DNA of 64,000 nt from Acinetobacter sp. ANC 4173 (GTDB lineage Bacteria > Pseudomonadota > Gammaproteobacteria > Pseudomonadales > Moraxellaceae), in assembly GCF_004331255.1 (NCBI RefSeq), contig NZ_SJOF01000003.1, positions 124,001 to 188,000 on the forward strand, read 5' to 3'. The position numbers were made by a program, and so were the translations under genes. Positions 46,908 through 57,630 of this stretch are shown piece by piece. Each line of letters starts with the position of its first letter. Position 1 is the stretch's first letter. The notes under the pieces were generated by a model that worked only from the letters and a program-made list of their open reading frames with translations, had not been told where the DNA came from and did not search any database.

Positions 46908-49433
46908 ATGAAAAAGCTATCTTGTTCAGGCCGTGTTCATCCATTTTTTTTGATCATAATTATAGTTTTGGTCGCAATTCCTATGGGATTTTATGGCATG
47001 TATCTCTATATTGCCCCCTCTTTGCCTAAAATGAGCATCCTAAAAAAAGCCCCCTTATTAAAACCATTACAAGTTTATAGTGCGGATCAGCAACTTATTG
47101 CAGAATATGGTGGCAAACTTTCTGTTCCTGTGGAATATGATCAAATTCCAAGAACCTTTATTCATGCTTTTTTAGCCGCAGAAGATTCAGCTTTTTTTGA
47201 ACACAGTGGGATTAGCTTTAAAGGTTTGGGGCGTGCGGTGAGTGAGAGCATTACAGGCTCAAATGTGCAAACTGGTGGCTCGACCATTACCATGCAAGTG
47301 GCAAAGAACTATTACCTCAGTCCTGAACGTACACTCAAACGCAAACTGACCGAAGTTTTTCTTGCACGTAAAATTGAACAAAACTTAACTAAAGAAGAAA
47401 TTCTAACCCTGTATGTAAACAAGATTTTTCTGGGTAAAAATGCCTATGGCATTGCTGCTGCCGCCAAAATTTACTACAACAAAAATTTAGAAGATTTGAG
47501 CATTGCCCAAATGGCAATGATTGCAGGTCTTCCTAAAGCCCCTTCAAAATACAACCCCGTTGCCAATCCTGAACGTGCATTAGAACGTCGCAACTGGATT
47601 CTGGGGCGTATGCTGCAATTGGGTTATATCAATCAAGAACAATATCAAAATGCCATTGCTGAACCCATCAATCTAGATATGCCTGAACGTGGTGTAAGCA
47701 ATCAATTTCCCTATGTCGGCGAAATGGTCCGCGCCGAATTGGTGAGTAAATTTGGGGAACAGGCCATTGATTCTGGTTATAAGGTCTATACCACCATTAA
47801 TAGCCAACGCCAATTTTTTGCTGAACAATCCGTACAAGAAGGTTTAGAGGCCTATGATCGACGCCATGGTTGGCGCGGTGCCGAAGCACATGATAAAGAT
47901 TTAAAACAATTTACAGCTTATGCCAACACCTACCCTGCAAAAGTCAGCAAAGTGAATGACAACTCCTTTGAAGCCTTCATGCAAGATGGTTCCAGTGTGA
48001 CTGTACCTTGGTCAGGGATGTCTTGGGCACGTCCCTATCGTAACGCCAACAGCGTAGGCCCTGCACCCAGTCGTGCTTCTCAAATTGTAAAAGTCAAAGA
48101 TATTGTTCGTTTAAGACCAAATGCAGACAAAACCTCATGGTCATTGGTACAAATCCCGAAAGCCCAAGGACAGCTGATTGCACTGAATCCCAATAATGGT
48201 GCGATTGAAGCTGTTGTTGGGGGATATAATTTTTATCAATCCAAATTTAACCGAGCTTTACAAGGCTGGCGTCAACCTGGTTCGACCATTAAACCGTTTG
48301 TTTATGCCTTGGCATTAGAACGCGGCATGACACCTTTTACCATGGTCAACGATAGTCCCATTACCATTGGCAAATGGTCACCCCGAAATTCAGATGGGCG
48401 CTATCTGGGCATGATTCCTTTACGCCGTGCTTTATATTTATCACGAAATACCGTCTCGGTCCGTTTACTCCAAGCGGTCGGTATTGAGCGTACTCGCCAA
48501 TTGTTTATGGATTTTGGTTTACAAGAAGATCAGATTCCAAATAATTACACTATTGCTTTAGGCACACCCCAAGTATTGCCCATTCAAATGGCAACAGGTT
48601 ATGCCACATTTGCGAACGGCGGTTACCGCATTCAACCGCATTTTATTGACCGTATTGAAGATGCCTATGGCAAAGTCATTTATCAAGCCAATCCTGAATA
48701 TGCCTGCATTGAGTGTATCAATGAAACTGCAAAAGAACCCTCTGAAACAACAACTGTCACACCTGATGATGAAGTCATTGAAGTCACCAATCAAAGTGTC
48801 GAACCGAAGATAACAGAACCTCATGCCGCCAATGCAGAATACCGTCAAGCACAACGAATTTTAAAATCCAGCTCTGCCTTTGATATGGCGAACATCCTCA
48901 AAGATGTTATCCAACATGGTACAGGGCGCGCTGCACTTAAAATTGGCCGCGATGATTTAGGTGGTAAAACAGGAACCACCAATGATGCCAAAGATGCATG
49001 GTTTGCAGGCTTTAATGGCAAATTGGTCACGGTGGCATGGGTCGGCTTTGACCAACCAACCACCCTAGGTCGACGTGAATACGGGGGTGTTGCTGCATTA
49101 CCAATTTGGACCAACTTTATGGACAATGCTTTAAAAGGCACACCATCAGCTTGGGTACATTTTGACAAAGATGCTAAGGCGCCTACATTACATAACGATA
49201 CCCAATTTATTGAAGGCGAAACCAAAAAAGATTACCGCTCTTCACCACCATTGGCTCAGCCGTTATATCGCCCTAAACCAGCCGCTCCTGCACGTGCGCC
49301 TGAGCGTGACTTTGATGATTTGCCGGATGAAGAAAACTTGGTTCCAAGTGATCAAACTCCGCCGGCAATGCAACCGAATACTCCAAGTAAGAAATCAGAT
49401 GCCATTGAACATTTGATTGATCAATTTCAATAG
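46908..49433 (+). CDS. ponA: Penicillin-binding protein 1A (bifunctional class A PBP)
   Basis: 841 residues. One N-terminal membrane anchor (~12-34). The GT51 glycosyltransferase domain has Glu92 in FLAAEDSAFFEHSGI, then GGSTITMQVAKNYYLSPERTLKRKLTE and ILTLYVNKIFLGKNAYGI. An OB-like PBP1A insert follows (GAEAHDKDLKQFTAY...). The transpeptidase has STIK (QPGSTIKPFVY, about residue 458), SRNTVS and KTGTT (about 687). The C-terminal tail is Pro/Asp-rich. It polymerises and crosslinks peptidoglycan. Divergence from pilMNOPQ is a widespread arrangement. Confidence 0.96.
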   Translation: MKKLSCSGRVHPFFLIIIIVLVAIPMGFYGMYLYIAPSLPKMSILKKAPLLKPLQVYSADQQLIAEYGGKLSVPVEYDQIPRTFIHAFLAAEDSAFFEHSGISFKGLGRAVSESITGSNVQTGGSTITMQVAKNYYLSPERTLKRKLTEVFLARKIEQNLTKEEILTLYVNKIFLGKNAYGIAAAAKIYYNKNLEDLSIAQMAMIAGLPKAPSKYNPVANPERALERRNWILGRMLQLGYINQEQYQNAIAEPINLDMPERGVSNQFPYVGEMVRAELVSKFGEQAIDSGYKVYTTINSQRQFFAEQSVQEGLEAYDRRHGWRGAEAHDKDLKQFTAYANTYPAKVSKVNDNSFEAFMQDGSSVTVPWSGMSWARPYRNANSVGPAPSRASQIVKVKDIVRLRPNADKTSWSLVQIPKAQGQLIALNPNNGAIEAVVGGYNFYQSKFNRALQGWRQPGSTIKPFVYALALERGMTPFTMVNDSPITIGKWSPRNSDGRYLGMIPLRRALYLSRNTVSVRLLQAVGIERTRQLFMDFGLQEDQIPNNYTIALGTPQVLPIQMATGYATFANGGYRIQPHFIDRIEDAYGKVIYQANPEYACIECINETAKEPSETTTVTPDDEVIEVTNQSVEPKITEPHAANAEYRQAQRILKSSSAFDMANILKDVIQHGTGRAALKIGRDDLGGKTGTTNDAKDAWFAGFNGKLVTVAWVGFDQPTTLGRREYGGVAALPIWTNFMDNALKGTPSAWVHFDKDAKAPTLHNDTQFIEGETKKDYRSSPPLAQPLYRPKPAAPARAPERDFDDLPDEENLVPSDQTPPAMQPNTPSKKSDAIEHLIDQFQ

Positions 49434-49452
49434 CAGATCTTAGTCACCCAAT

Positions 49453-49483
49453 AAAAAGCCCTCATTATTTAAGAGGGCTTTTT
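49453..49483. terminator. Bidirectional terminator between ponA and rlmA
   Basis: AAAAAGCCCTC-ATTATTTAA-GAGGGCTTTTT, an 11-bp perfect stem with A and T runs, placed between two convergent genes. Confidence 0.92.
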
Positions 49484-49489
49484 ATATAT

Positions 49490-50293
49490 TTATTTCTTTT
49501 GAAATAAATAAAGCTGGAATTGCGCAGTCACCTTAAATTCAGCTAAAGCTTCTAGGGCATTTCTGCGCTCTACTTTCGCTTTATAAGCATAAGGGGTCAT
49601 TGCTATCAGATTTTTGAGCTGTTGCTGTGACAGCATTAAATCCGCACTCACCACTTGCGAATCAACCAAGTCAAAGTCCTGTGCCAACTGCTGTACAAAC
49701 TTATTTGGCTCATGCGGTTTCACCTCTTCAAATAAGGTCTCACGAATGGCAAATAAGTGTTCAGGTGCTGGTGTCACCACCAATAAATACCCTTTATCCT
49801 TCAGCACACGTAATATTTCTTGTTGAGGAATTGGACTAAATAAACTGCTGCACAGGTCAATGGATTGATCTAATACAGGCAAAGTCGCTCCCGTACCCAC
49901 CACCCATGTCACATCTGAATTCAGTTTAGCCGCAACTTGCACTGCATTTTTCGCAATATCCACACCGACACATTGCAACACCTCTGCCTGCATCGCATCA
50001 GTGTAATAGCCTTCACCGCAACCAATATCCAAAAGATTTTCAATGCGCAGTTGACGCAGTTTTTCAACCACGGCTTGCTGTAAAGGTGCATAAAATCCTG
50101 CACTTAAAAATGCGCGACGAGCTTGTACCGACTCGGGTGTATCGCCTGGGGTTTTACTGTGCTTGTGTTGCACCACATGTAAATTCACATAACCCTGTTT
50201 AGCCACATCGTAACTATGACGATTCTCACATTGCCACGTTTTATCCACCAAATTTAATTTCTCACGACATACAGGGCACATGAGTAGATTCAT
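49490..50293 (-). CDS. rlmA: 23S rRNA (guanine-745/748-N1)-methyltransferase RlmA-like
   Basis: 267 residues from the ATG that has GGAG six bases upstream. N-terminal zinc finger MNLLMCPVCREKLNL...WQCENRHSYDVAKQGYVNL with C-x2-C and C-x3-H. The SAM site is LLDIGCGEGYYTDAMQ, followed by VGVDIAKNAVQVAAKL and LCSSLFSPIPQQEILRVLKDKG. Length and layout match RlmA(I). It methylates a hairpin-35 guanine in 23S rRNA; the choice between G745 and G748 activity is not visible. Lies between the ponA and mraY terminators, so it is transcribed alone. Confidence 0.9.
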   Translation of the reverse strand: MNLLMCPVCREKLNLVDKTWQCENRHSYDVAKQGYVNLHVVQHKHSKTPGDTPESVQARRAFLSAGFYAPLQQAVVEKLRQLRIENLLDIGCGEGYYTDAMQAEVLQCVGVDIAKNAVQVAAKLNSDVTWVVGTGATLPVLDQSIDLCSSLFSPIPQQEILRVLKDKGYLLVVTPAPEHLFAIRETLFEEVKPHEPNKFVQQLAQDFDLVDSQVVSADLMLSQQQLKNLIAMTPYAYKAKVERRNALEALAEFKVTAQFQLYLFQKK

Positions 50294-50320
50294 TATTTTC
50301 TCCAAAAATTGCCCATAAAA

Positions 50321-50349
50321 ATAAAAAGGCCGGCATATGCCGACCTGAT
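50321..50349 (-). terminator. Rho-independent terminator of the dcw operon
   Basis: Minus strand AGGTCGGCATATGCCGGCCT followed by TTTTTAT: a strong GC-rich stem 19 bases after mraY. It ends the rsmH-to-mraY unit here. Confidence 0.85.
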
Positions 50350-50364
50350 TTTCACGGATTTTGC

Positions 50365-51483
50365 TTAACGCAATTTTAAGGTCATGAGACCCAAAACCAC
50401 CAGCATAATTGTGATAATCCAGAAACGAATCACCACTTGGGTTTCACGCCAGCCTTTCTTTTCATAATGATGATGCAAAGGTGCCATCAAGAAAACGCGT
50501 TTATTTCGCATTCGTAACGAACCAATTTGCAGGAACACTGAAATCGCTTCCACCACAAAGACACCGCCCATAATCGCAAATACGATTTCTTGACGTACCA
50601 TGACCGCAATCGTACCTAGCATCGCTCCAAGTGATAAAGCACCAACATCGCCCATAAAGACTTGGGCAGGATGCGCGTTATACCAGAGGAAAGCCAAGCC
50701 TGCACCAATCATTGCAGCACAAATCACGACCAATTCAGACGAATATTTCACATAAGGAATATGCAGATAACTGGCAAAACGTACATCACCCGCCAAGTAA
50801 GCAAATACACCTAAACCCGCTGCAACCAAGACAATCGGCATAATTGCCAAACCATCTAAACCATCGGTCAGGTTGACTGCGTTGGAAGCCCCGTTAATCA
50901 CCAAATAGGTAAAAAGAATAAATCCAATCCCTAAAGGAATAATCGACAATGGAATGCTGAGATTTTTAAAGAATGGAATCAGCAAATCCAGCATATTTGC
51001 CGTATGAATTGGATTCTCTTGTTGCTTGGCAATCACATACAACGCAATCCCAGCACCTAAAGATGCGACCGAAGTCCAGAAAAATTTCTTTCGTGCTGGC
51101 AAACCCGCATTGTCTTTATACCGGATTTTAATCCAGTCATCCGCCCAACCTACAGCACCGAAAATGACCATGACAGCCAAAACAATCCACACATAAGGAT
51201 TCGATAAATCTGCCCAAAGTAAGGTCGAAATCCCAATCGAAAGCAGAATCAGTACCCCACCCATAGTCGGTGTACCCATTTTTTTAGCATGGCTTTCAGG
51301 TGCAAAAGTACTGACTGCCTGACCATATTTTAGGGCTTGTAATTTACGAATCATTACTGGACCAAGCACCAATCCAATGGATAGTGCGGTCAAAACACTC
51401 AGGAGTGAGCGCAATGTTAAATAGCGTACGACTTGGAATGAGCTGTGATAGCCCGCAAGCTGTTCAAATAACCATAACAGCAT
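50365..51483 (-). CDS. mraY: Phospho-N-acetylmuramoyl-pentapeptide-transferase MraY
   Basis: 372 residues with about ten membrane helices. It makes lipid I from UDP-MurNAc-pentapeptide and undecaprenyl phosphate. The motifs [37 protein letters not shown] (with the Asp-Asp pair), [34 protein letters not shown] and [18 protein letters not shown] are all present. It starts one base after the murF stop. Last gene of this part of the dcw cluster. Confidence 0.97.
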   Translation of the reverse strand: MLLWLFEQLAGYHSSFQVVRYLTLRSLLSVLTALSIGLVLGPVMIRKLQALKYGQAVSTFAPESHAKKMGTPTMGGVLILLSIGISTLLWADLSNPYVWIVLAVMVIFGAVGWADDWIKIRYKDNAGLPARKKFFWTSVASLGAGIALYVIAKQQENPIHTANMLDLLIPFFKNLSIPLSIIPLGIGFILFTYLVINGASNAVNLTDGLDGLAIMPIVLVAAGLGVFAYLAGDVRFASYLHIPYVKYSSELVVICAAMIGAGLAFLWYNAHPAQVFMGDVGALSLGAMLGTIAVMVRQEIVFAIMGGVFVVEAISVFLQIGSLRMRNKRVFLMAPLHHHYEKKGWRETQVVIRFWIITIMLVVLGLMTLKLR

Positions 51484-51484
51484 T

Positions 51485-52894
51485 TTAGAGTTTCTCCATC
51501 AAGTCAGTCATCAAGGTTTCCATATGGGTATAACGAGAACCTTTAAACAGGAAACTCATCGACTGGGGTTGATGTGTTTCGACTAAACTAATTAAAAAAG
51601 GTAAGGCTTGTTCTTGACTCAAGAAGGCCTGTAATTTCTTACCATATTGGGTACTGCGCGCCCCTTCTTGCGTAGCTGGTGAGAACTCACCCACAGCGAC
51701 GACAAAATTAATGCCTTTGATCGAGACCAAATCACGCCCCAACATATAGTGTTGTTGCGCAGCGCTTTGACCCAATTCACCAATATCCCCAATCACCATC
51801 ACCCGCACACCTTCTTGTTGCGCAAGCACTTCGCCCGCTGCACGCATTGAAGTTGGATTGGCATTGTAAGTATCATCAATGAATAGATAAGGTGCTTTCT
51901 GAATAAAATTCAGGCGACCTTTAGCACCTTGCGCTTGCTCTAAACCCAATACAATATCATCCAAAGCAATACAAATGGCTAAGGCAAAAGCCACCGCAGC
52001 AGTTGCATTCTGAACATTATGTTCACCAGCAAACGGTAAATTCACAACTCGTTCACCCTGCGGTGTATGCAAGTTGAAACGCGCTGATTGTGGTTTTAGC
52101 TGTATATCAGAGGCATACACATCACCCCCTTGGCCAAAACTCAATACCTGCTCAGTTTGTACGATTTGGCGAATTGGATCGGTAAAATCGTCAGCTGCGG
52201 GCACAATGGCAGTACCTGTCGGTGCAATATGGGCATAAATTTCTGATTTGGCACGGCAAATGCCTTCTCGTCCACCAAACTCACCCAAGTGTGCCGTACC
52301 AATATTTAGAATACCTGCTACATGCGGTTGAACCAATTGTGAAGTGTAATCAATTTCGCCTTGGTGGCTTGCACCCAACTCCATAACAGCGTAACGATGC
52401 TCTGCACGTAACTCCAACAACATCATCGGTACACCCAAATCATTGTTCAAATTACCGCGTGTAATTAAAGTTGGCGCAAGACGCGACAAGATACTACCGA
52501 GCATTTCTTTGGTGGTGGTTTTACCACTACTACCGGTCAAGGCAATCACTTTTAAGTCTTGCTGCTGCGCACGTCGATAAGCTCCCAAATGCCCTAAAGC
52601 CAAACGCGTATCAGGCACGACCAACTGACAAATATCAGCATCTACAGGATGACTGACAATTGCCACCTCGCAGCCCTGCTGCACAACTTTCACAACAAAA
52701 TCATGTGCATCAAAACGCTCACCTTTCAGGGCTAAAAATGCATCACCATGTTCCGCATGACGGGAATCAGTCAAAATTCGTTTAATTTCACCACTTGGCT
52801 GCCGATCATGTAGCCAATAACCTTGGGTTGCTTCTAGTAATTCTGCTGCAGTCCACGGTTCTAAAGGAACCGTACTGGTGGTTGAAGTATGCAT
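51485..52894 (-). CDS. murF: UDP-N-acetylmuramoyl-tripeptide--D-alanyl-D-alanine ligase MurF
   Basis: 469 residues. Adds D-Ala-D-Ala to the UDP-MurNAc tripeptide. The Mur ligase P-loop is [21 protein letters not shown] near residue 117, then [28 protein letters not shown] and the carbamylated-Lys region [19 protein letters not shown]. The C-terminal domain carries [18 protein letters not shown] lies before the ATG. Nine bases after murE. Confidence 0.96.
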   Translation of the reverse strand: MHTSTTSTVPLEPWTAAELLEATQGYWLHDRQPSGEIKRILTDSRHAEHGDAFLALKGERFDAHDFVVKVVQQGCEVAIVSHPVDADICQLVVPDTRLALGHLGAYRRAQQQDLKVIALTGSSGKTTTKEMLGSILSRLAPTLITRGNLNNDLGVPMMLLELRAEHRYAVMELGASHQGEIDYTSQLVQPHVAGILNIGTAHLGEFGGREGICRAKSEIYAHIAPTGTAIVPAADDFTDPIRQIVQTEQVLSFGQGGDVYASDIQLKPQSARFNLHTPQGERVVNLPFAGEHNVQNATAAVAFALAICIALDDIVLGLEQAQGAKGRLNFIQKAPYLFIDDTYNANPTSMRAAGEVLAQQEGVRVMVIGDIGELGQSAAQQHYMLGRDLVSIKGINFVVAVGEFSPATQEGARSTQYGKKLQAFLSQEQALPFLISLVETHQPQSMSFLFKGSRYTHMETLMTDLMEKL

Positions 52895-52903
52895 CTTAAT
52901 TTC

Positions 52904-54400
52904 CTATTGCGCGGGATATGCTGAATTTGTGGCAAGATGTTGTGCATCAATCGCCGCCTGTACTTCAACCACATCATCAAACCAGTGACGAACACCCTCA
53001 ATTTCTTGATAGTTCTCGTGCCCTTTGCCCGCAATCACGACAATATCACCTGCTTGTGCAGTTTTTACCGCAAATTTAATCGCTTCACGGCGGTCATGAA
53101 TCTCGTGTACCACATGGCCAGTGAAATCAATGCCTGCCTTCATATCGGCAAAAATCTGTTCAGGATTTTCCGTCCGCGGGTTATCTGAGGTTAACAGCAC
53201 CACATCGGCACCATTTAAAGCGGCTTGAGTCATCAGTGGGCGTTTCCCCCGATCACGATCACCACCACAGCCAAATACCGCCCATAAATTCTGTTCAACA
53301 TGGCGCTTTAAGGTGGTTAAGACTTGCACCAAGGCATCTGGTGTATGCGCGTAATCCACCACAAACAAGCGTGTATCGTCACGAATCACCTGCATGCGTC
53401 CTGGTGCACCTTGCAACTGAGGTACTGTTGCAACCAACTCTACCAAATCAAAACCAGCCTGCTGTGCCACGATTAAACTCGCCACCAGATTCTCAATATT
53501 AAAATGTCCAAGCAACGGACTTTGTACCTCAAGCTGGCCTTGTGCTGTTACTAAGCTAAAGTTTGCGCCAGATAAGCTGTACTGAATATTCTTAACTTGA
53601 TAATCCGCAGCTTGGGTCATGGAATAAGTCAATATTTTGGGCTGTGCTGGATTCTCACGTGCTGCCGCCAACATGATGGAGGCATATTCATCATCAAGAT
53701 TAATCACCGCAACCTTCAAAGACTCAAATTTAAACAACAGTGATTTAGCTGCTGCATAAGCTTCGAGCGTCCCGTGATAATCCAAATGATCACGACTTAA
53801 ATTACTATAAGCCGCAATTTCAATAGCACAGCCCGTTAAACGCCCCTGTTCTAGACCATGCGAGCTTGCTTCAATCGAAGCAAATTTTGCCCCTTGTTGC
53901 GCATAACCATGCAAAGCATTTTGCAACTGCAAGGCATCCAAGGTGGTGTGTGAAGAGCTTTCCAGATGTGGAAGTATGCCATTACCTGTGGTGCCCATCA
54001 CTGCACAAGGTTGTCCTTGCAACATCAGCAACTCTGCAACCAAGCGTGAAATTGTGGTTTTACCATTGGTTCCTGTCACCGCCAAAATCTGTACGGCTTG
54101 CATTGGAGATACGGCTTGCAAATATTGTTTTTGCCATGTACCCATTAAATGACGAATTTCAGGCACCACTAAACTCGGAGAAACACCTAGCTCAGTTTCA
54201 CTAATAATAGCCAGAGCACCTTTATCCAAAGCTGCCTGTGCAAATTGCACGGTTTTTTCAGGTTGGCTCAAACTGTTTAGGGCAATAAAGATTTGTCCCG
54301 CTTGCACATAGCGACTATCCAAACAAAAACCTTGGAAAGGTTGACTCATCCATCCAGTGATTTGATCATCAGGATGCAGTTCTTGAAATGTAATTGACAT
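52904..54400 (-). CDS. murE: UDP-N-acetylmuramoyl-L-alanyl-D-glutamate--2,6-diaminopimelate ligase MurE
   Basis: 498 residues. P-loop ILAVTGTNGKTTISRLVAELL near residue 108, acceptor region TTLDALQLQNALHGYAQQGAKFASIEASSHGLEQGRL, and SNLSRDHLDYHGTLEAYAAAKSLLF. The DNPR motif (LLTSDNPRTENPE) marks meso-diaminopimelate specificity, fitting a Gram-negative wall. AGGTG precedes the ATG; 10 bases after ftsI. Confidence 0.96.
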   Translation of the reverse strand: MSITFQELHPDDQITGWMSQPFQGFCLDSRYVQAGQIFIALNSLSQPEKTVQFAQAALDKGALAIISETELGVSPSLVVPEIRHLMGTWQKQYLQAVSPMQAVQILAVTGTNGKTTISRLVAELLMLQGQPCAVMGTTGNGILPHLESSSHTTLDALQLQNALHGYAQQGAKFASIEASSHGLEQGRLTGCAIEIAAYSNLSRDHLDYHGTLEAYAAAKSLLFKFESLKVAVINLDDEYASIMLAAARENPAQPKILTYSMTQAADYQVKNIQYSLSGANFSLVTAQGQLEVQSPLLGHFNIENLVASLIVAQQAGFDLVELVATVPQLQGAPGRMQVIRDDTRLFVVDYAHTPDALVQVLTTLKRHVEQNLWAVFGCGGDRDRGKRPLMTQAALNGADVVLLTSDNPRTENPEQIFADMKAGIDFTGHVVHEIHDRREAIKFAVKTAQAGDIVVIAGKGHENYQEIEGVRHWFDDVVEVQAAIDAQHLATNSAYPAQ

Positions 54401-54410
54401 TCAGCACCTA

Positions 54411-56234
54411 TTACTGGATTTGAGGGGTGTCTAAAGGCTTATCTAAAGGCACATTCATTAAACGGAGTGACTCTTGCATCACTCGAGCAAAGACAGGCGC
54501 GGCAACTAAGCCACCATAATATTGACCTTGTGGATTTTCCACGACCACAAAAATCGCCAAACGTGGATCACTCACAGGTGCAACCCCTGAAAATAGTGCA
54601 CGATATTCTTTTTCCGAATAACCTTTACGGTCAGCACGTAATTTATGCGCAGTTCCTGTTTTACCTGCCACACGATAACCTGGAATATTGGCTTGACGTG
54701 CTGTACCGCCCGGTAGCGTCACTGCTTCCATCATCAACAACACTTGATCGGCAATTTTCGGATCAATCATTTGCTGGCCTTTAGGCGGTTCTTCTAGCTT
54801 ATACAGACTCAGAGGAACTTTTATCCCATGATTCGCCAACATGGCATAAGCATCGACCATTTGCAGTACAGTTGCGTTAATCCCATAACCATAAGCCATG
54901 GTCGCAACCTCAGACACGTTCCACTTACTTGGCGGCAGCACCATACCCGAACTTTCACCGGGAAATTTAACTGCCGAACGCTGCCCAAAACCCACACGTT
55001 TTAAAAAGGTTGGTAAAGTTGCATAAGGTAAAGATAAAGCAATTTTCGCCACACCCACGTTAGACGATTTCTGAATAATCCCTGCTAACGTCAGTTGCCC
55101 GTAGTTATGCGTATCACGAATGGTATGGTTGCCGACACGCATAGATCCTGGTGAGGTATTCACCACAGTGGTTGGCATGTATTTACCTGTTTCCAATGCC
55201 ATAGCAACCGTTAAAGGTTTCATGGTCGAACCTGGTTCAAACATGTCCGTTGCGCCACGGTTACGCATGGCATCTTTATTGGCCAAACCATTTTTATCAT
55301 TTGGGTTATACGACGGCCAACTGGTCATCGCCAAGATTTCACCCGTTTTCACATCTACCGCAATGGCCGATGCTGAGCGTGCATTGTTCGCCACACCTGC
55401 CGCAGTAAGTTCACGGTATAAAATATATTGCAGGCGCGAATCGATACTCAGGGTAATGTTTTCCCCAGACTCAACCTCTTTCACCACTTCTGGGTCTTTT
55501 ACACGGTTACCTTTCTTGTCACGCACCACTTGCTGTTCACCATCAACACCGGCAAGACGCTTGTTGAGCTGCATTTCCAAACCTTCAATCCCGACCCCTT
55601 CACTATTGGTCAAACCGATAATTTGTGCATTGGGCTGTGGCTGCGGGTAATAACGCTTATAGTTTTTCTCGGTATACACCGCTTGAAAGTCGCGCTTTTC
55701 AATTAATTCTGCCTGTTGTGGCGGAATTTCTTTTTGCAACACTAAATAACGTGAACGAGGGCGCTCGTTCATTTTTTTCTTAAGTTCTGCTCGATCCATG
55801 CCTACCGCATCGGCTAATTCATCCAGATTGAGGTTCTTTTCTGGCAATTGGCGCTTTAGTTTTCGATTATGCGGATCTTTCGCCAATTCAGCGGTAATGT
55901 CATCAAATAATTTTTTATTATCAAAATAGTCACGTGGATCAATCACCACTTTCATGACAGGCGTACTGATCGCCAAAGGTACGCCATGGCGATCATAAAT
56001 CACCCCACGCATGGCTTTTAGTTTTTCAGTACGTAAAATATTGGCATTGGCTTTATTTTGTAAAAAGTCATGGTTAATCACTTGCACATAAAATGCACGA
56101 CCAACCAATGCCAAAAAGCATAATAACACCACGGCCCACATCAGATAAAAACGCCACATTTCTACGCTAATGGCATTTTTACCCGTAATCGACTGTTGCT
56201 TCTTACGTGGTTGCTTGGTCTGCTTGTCTACCAT
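54411..56234 (-). CDS. ftsI: Penicillin-binding protein 3 (FtsI), septal transpeptidase
   Basis: 607 residues. One membrane anchor at ~27-49 (RFYLMWAVVLLCFLALVGRAFYVQ). The dimerisation/pedestal domain (RGVIYDRHGVPLAIST) follows. The transpeptidase has EPGSTMKPLT (about residue 333), IQKSSNVG and KTGTAHK (about 524). It crosslinks septal peptidoglycan with FtsW and is a main beta-lactam target. In the dcw order after ftsL (12 bases). Confidence 0.97.
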   Translation of the reverse strand: MVDKQTKQPRKKQQSITGKNAISVEMWRFYLMWAVVLLCFLALVGRAFYVQVINHDFLQNKANANILRTEKLKAMRGVIYDRHGVPLAISTPVMKVVIDPRDYFDNKKLFDDITAELAKDPHNRKLKRQLPEKNLNLDELADAVGMDRAELKKKMNERPRSRYLVLQKEIPPQQAELIEKRDFQAVYTEKNYKRYYPQPQPNAQIIGLTNSEGVGIEGLEMQLNKRLAGVDGEQQVVRDKKGNRVKDPEVVKEVESGENITLSIDSRLQYILYRELTAAGVANNARSASAIAVDVKTGEILAMTSWPSYNPNDKNGLANKDAMRNRGATDMFEPGSTMKPLTVAMALETGKYMPTTVVNTSPGSMRVGNHTIRDTHNYGQLTLAGIIQKSSNVGVAKIALSLPYATLPTFLKRVGFGQRSAVKFPGESSGMVLPPSKWNVSEVATMAYGYGINATVLQMVDAYAMLANHGIKVPLSLYKLEEPPKGQQMIDPKIADQVLLMMEAVTLPGGTARQANIPGYRVAGKTGTAHKLRADRKGYSEKEYRALFSGVAPVSDPRLAIFVVVENPQGQYYGGLVAAPVFARVMQESLRLMNVPLDKPLDTPQIQ

Positions 56235-56246
56235 ATACAGCTAGCC

Positions 56247-56579
56247 TTATTTATTGTCATCTGAAGTCATAGGTAAAGAAATTACAACCGTTTGCGCGGC
56301 AGGCGGAGAATACATACGTAACTGAGTCACTGCACGAGTCCCGATTTGCGCAGTTGCACCAAAGGTTTGTTGCTCAATCAGCAACCGTCCCCACTCGGCA
56401 TTCAAGTCATCACGATCACGCAGAAATGAACTCAGCTCACGATAATCATGTCGATATTCAAACACCTGAAAGACCACCATAATTGCGCTGATGAAAACCA
56501 AAATTAACATACAGGCATACGTGATATATTTTTTCGTCCGCAATTTTTCTGCTTTCTTTTCAACTGCTTCAGTTTTCAT
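56247..56579 (-). CDS. ftsL: Cell division protein FtsL
   Basis: 110 residues. Bitopic: a Lys-rich cytoplasmic start, one membrane helix at ~18-38 (YITYACMLILVFISAIMVVFQV), then a periplasmic coiled-coil region (DYRELSSFLRDRDDLNAEWGRLLIEQQTF). Assignment rests on size, topology and position between rsmH and ftsI, since FtsL sequences are poorly conserved. AAGGCG precedes the ATG. Confidence 0.92.
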   Translation of the reverse strand: MKTEAVEKKAEKLRTKKYITYACMLILVFISAIMVVFQVFEYRHDYRELSSFLRDRDDLNAEWGRLLIEQQTFGATAQIGTRAVTQLRMYSPPAAQTVVISLPMTSDDNK

Positions 56580-56589
56580 AGTTCGCCTT

Positions 56590-57501
56590 TTAAACTAAGC
56601 GTTCCGCAACACGAAGCCAAGCACTGCGTGAACGTGGATTGGCCTTAACTTCTTCTTCACTCGCACGCACACGTGCAATTTTTTTCAAACGACGGGTATC
56701 TTGCTGTTGTTGTGGTAGTCCCCATCCTGTGTCTTCCGCCAAAGTCGATTCTTTTTGAATAAATTGCTTAATCAGTCGATCTTCCAATGAATGGAAACTA
56801 ATTACGGCCAAACGACCTTCAGGTTTTAACACCTCAACCGCTTGAGGCAAGAAAGCTTCAATATCTTCTAATTCTTTATTAATCGCAATACGTATTGCCT
56901 GAAATGTACGCGTTGCAGCATGTTTATTTTTTTCCCACTTTGGATGCGCAACTTTCACAATTTCTGCCAACTGACGTGTAGTGTCAATCTGCCCTGCCGC
57001 TTTAATTGCTTTGGCAATGCGGCGACTATAACGTTCTTCTCCGTACTTGAAAATCACATTGGCCAAAGCTTCTTCTTCAATCTGCATCAACCACTCTGCT
57101 GCGGTCGGACCTTGCGAATTATCCATACGCATGTCCAAGGGACCATCCTGCATAAAGCTAAAACCCCGTTCCGCCTGATCTAACTGCGGTGAAGAAACGC
57201 CTAAATCTGCCATTACACCATCGACTTGGCCTAAATCTAATGCAGCAAGCGCTTGCTGTAGATCTGCAAAACTGGCATGAATAATGTGAAAACGAGAATC
57301 TTCAGCGGCTAACGCAGCAGCAACTGCAAGGGCTTGTGGATCTTTATCGAAAGCATAAACTTTAGAATTTTCATCGAGTTTTGAAAGCAATAATCGGGTA
57401 TGTCCCCCTCGACCAAAAGTGCCATCGACATAAATCCCTGTATTCCGACCTGCCAACAAGGCATCCACAGTTTCATGAAGTAATACAGAAATATGAGACA
57501 T
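56590..57501 (-). CDS. rsmH: 16S rRNA (cytosine-1402-N4)-methyltransferase RsmH
   Basis: 303 residues from the ATG starting MSHISVLLHETVDALL, the conserved start. The SAM motifs YVDGTFGRGGHTRLLLSKL, VYAFDKDPQALAVA, and GVMADLGVSSPQLDQAERGFSFMQDGPLDMRMD are intact, as is the C-terminal ISFHSLEDRLIKQFI. No good Shine-Dalgarno is visible. It is the first gene of this dcw block; mraZ, which precedes it in many bacteria, is absent. Confidence 0.95.
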   Translation of the reverse strand: MSHISVLLHETVDALLAGRNTGIYVDGTFGRGGHTRLLLSKLDENSKVYAFDKDPQALAVAAALAAEDSRFHIIHASFADLQQALAALDLGQVDGVMADLGVSSPQLDQAERGFSFMQDGPLDMRMDNSQGPTAAEWLMQIEEEALANVIFKYGEERYSRRIAKAIKAAGQIDTTRQLAEIVKVAHPKWEKNKHAATRTFQAIRIAINKELEDIEAFLPQAVEVLKPEGRLAVISFHSLEDRLIKQFIQKESTLAEDTGWGLPQQQQDTRRLKKIARVRASEEEVKANPRSRSAWLRVAERLV

Positions 57502-57630
57502 AACAGTGCAATCAAAGTACCAAAAATTTAACTGCACATTATTACCTTGTTTTAGGAAAGCTCCAAACGTCTTTTTGTAGGGAAATATTATTTTCTATAG
57601 AGAAAACCGTTTCTATTGTACAACCTAAGC

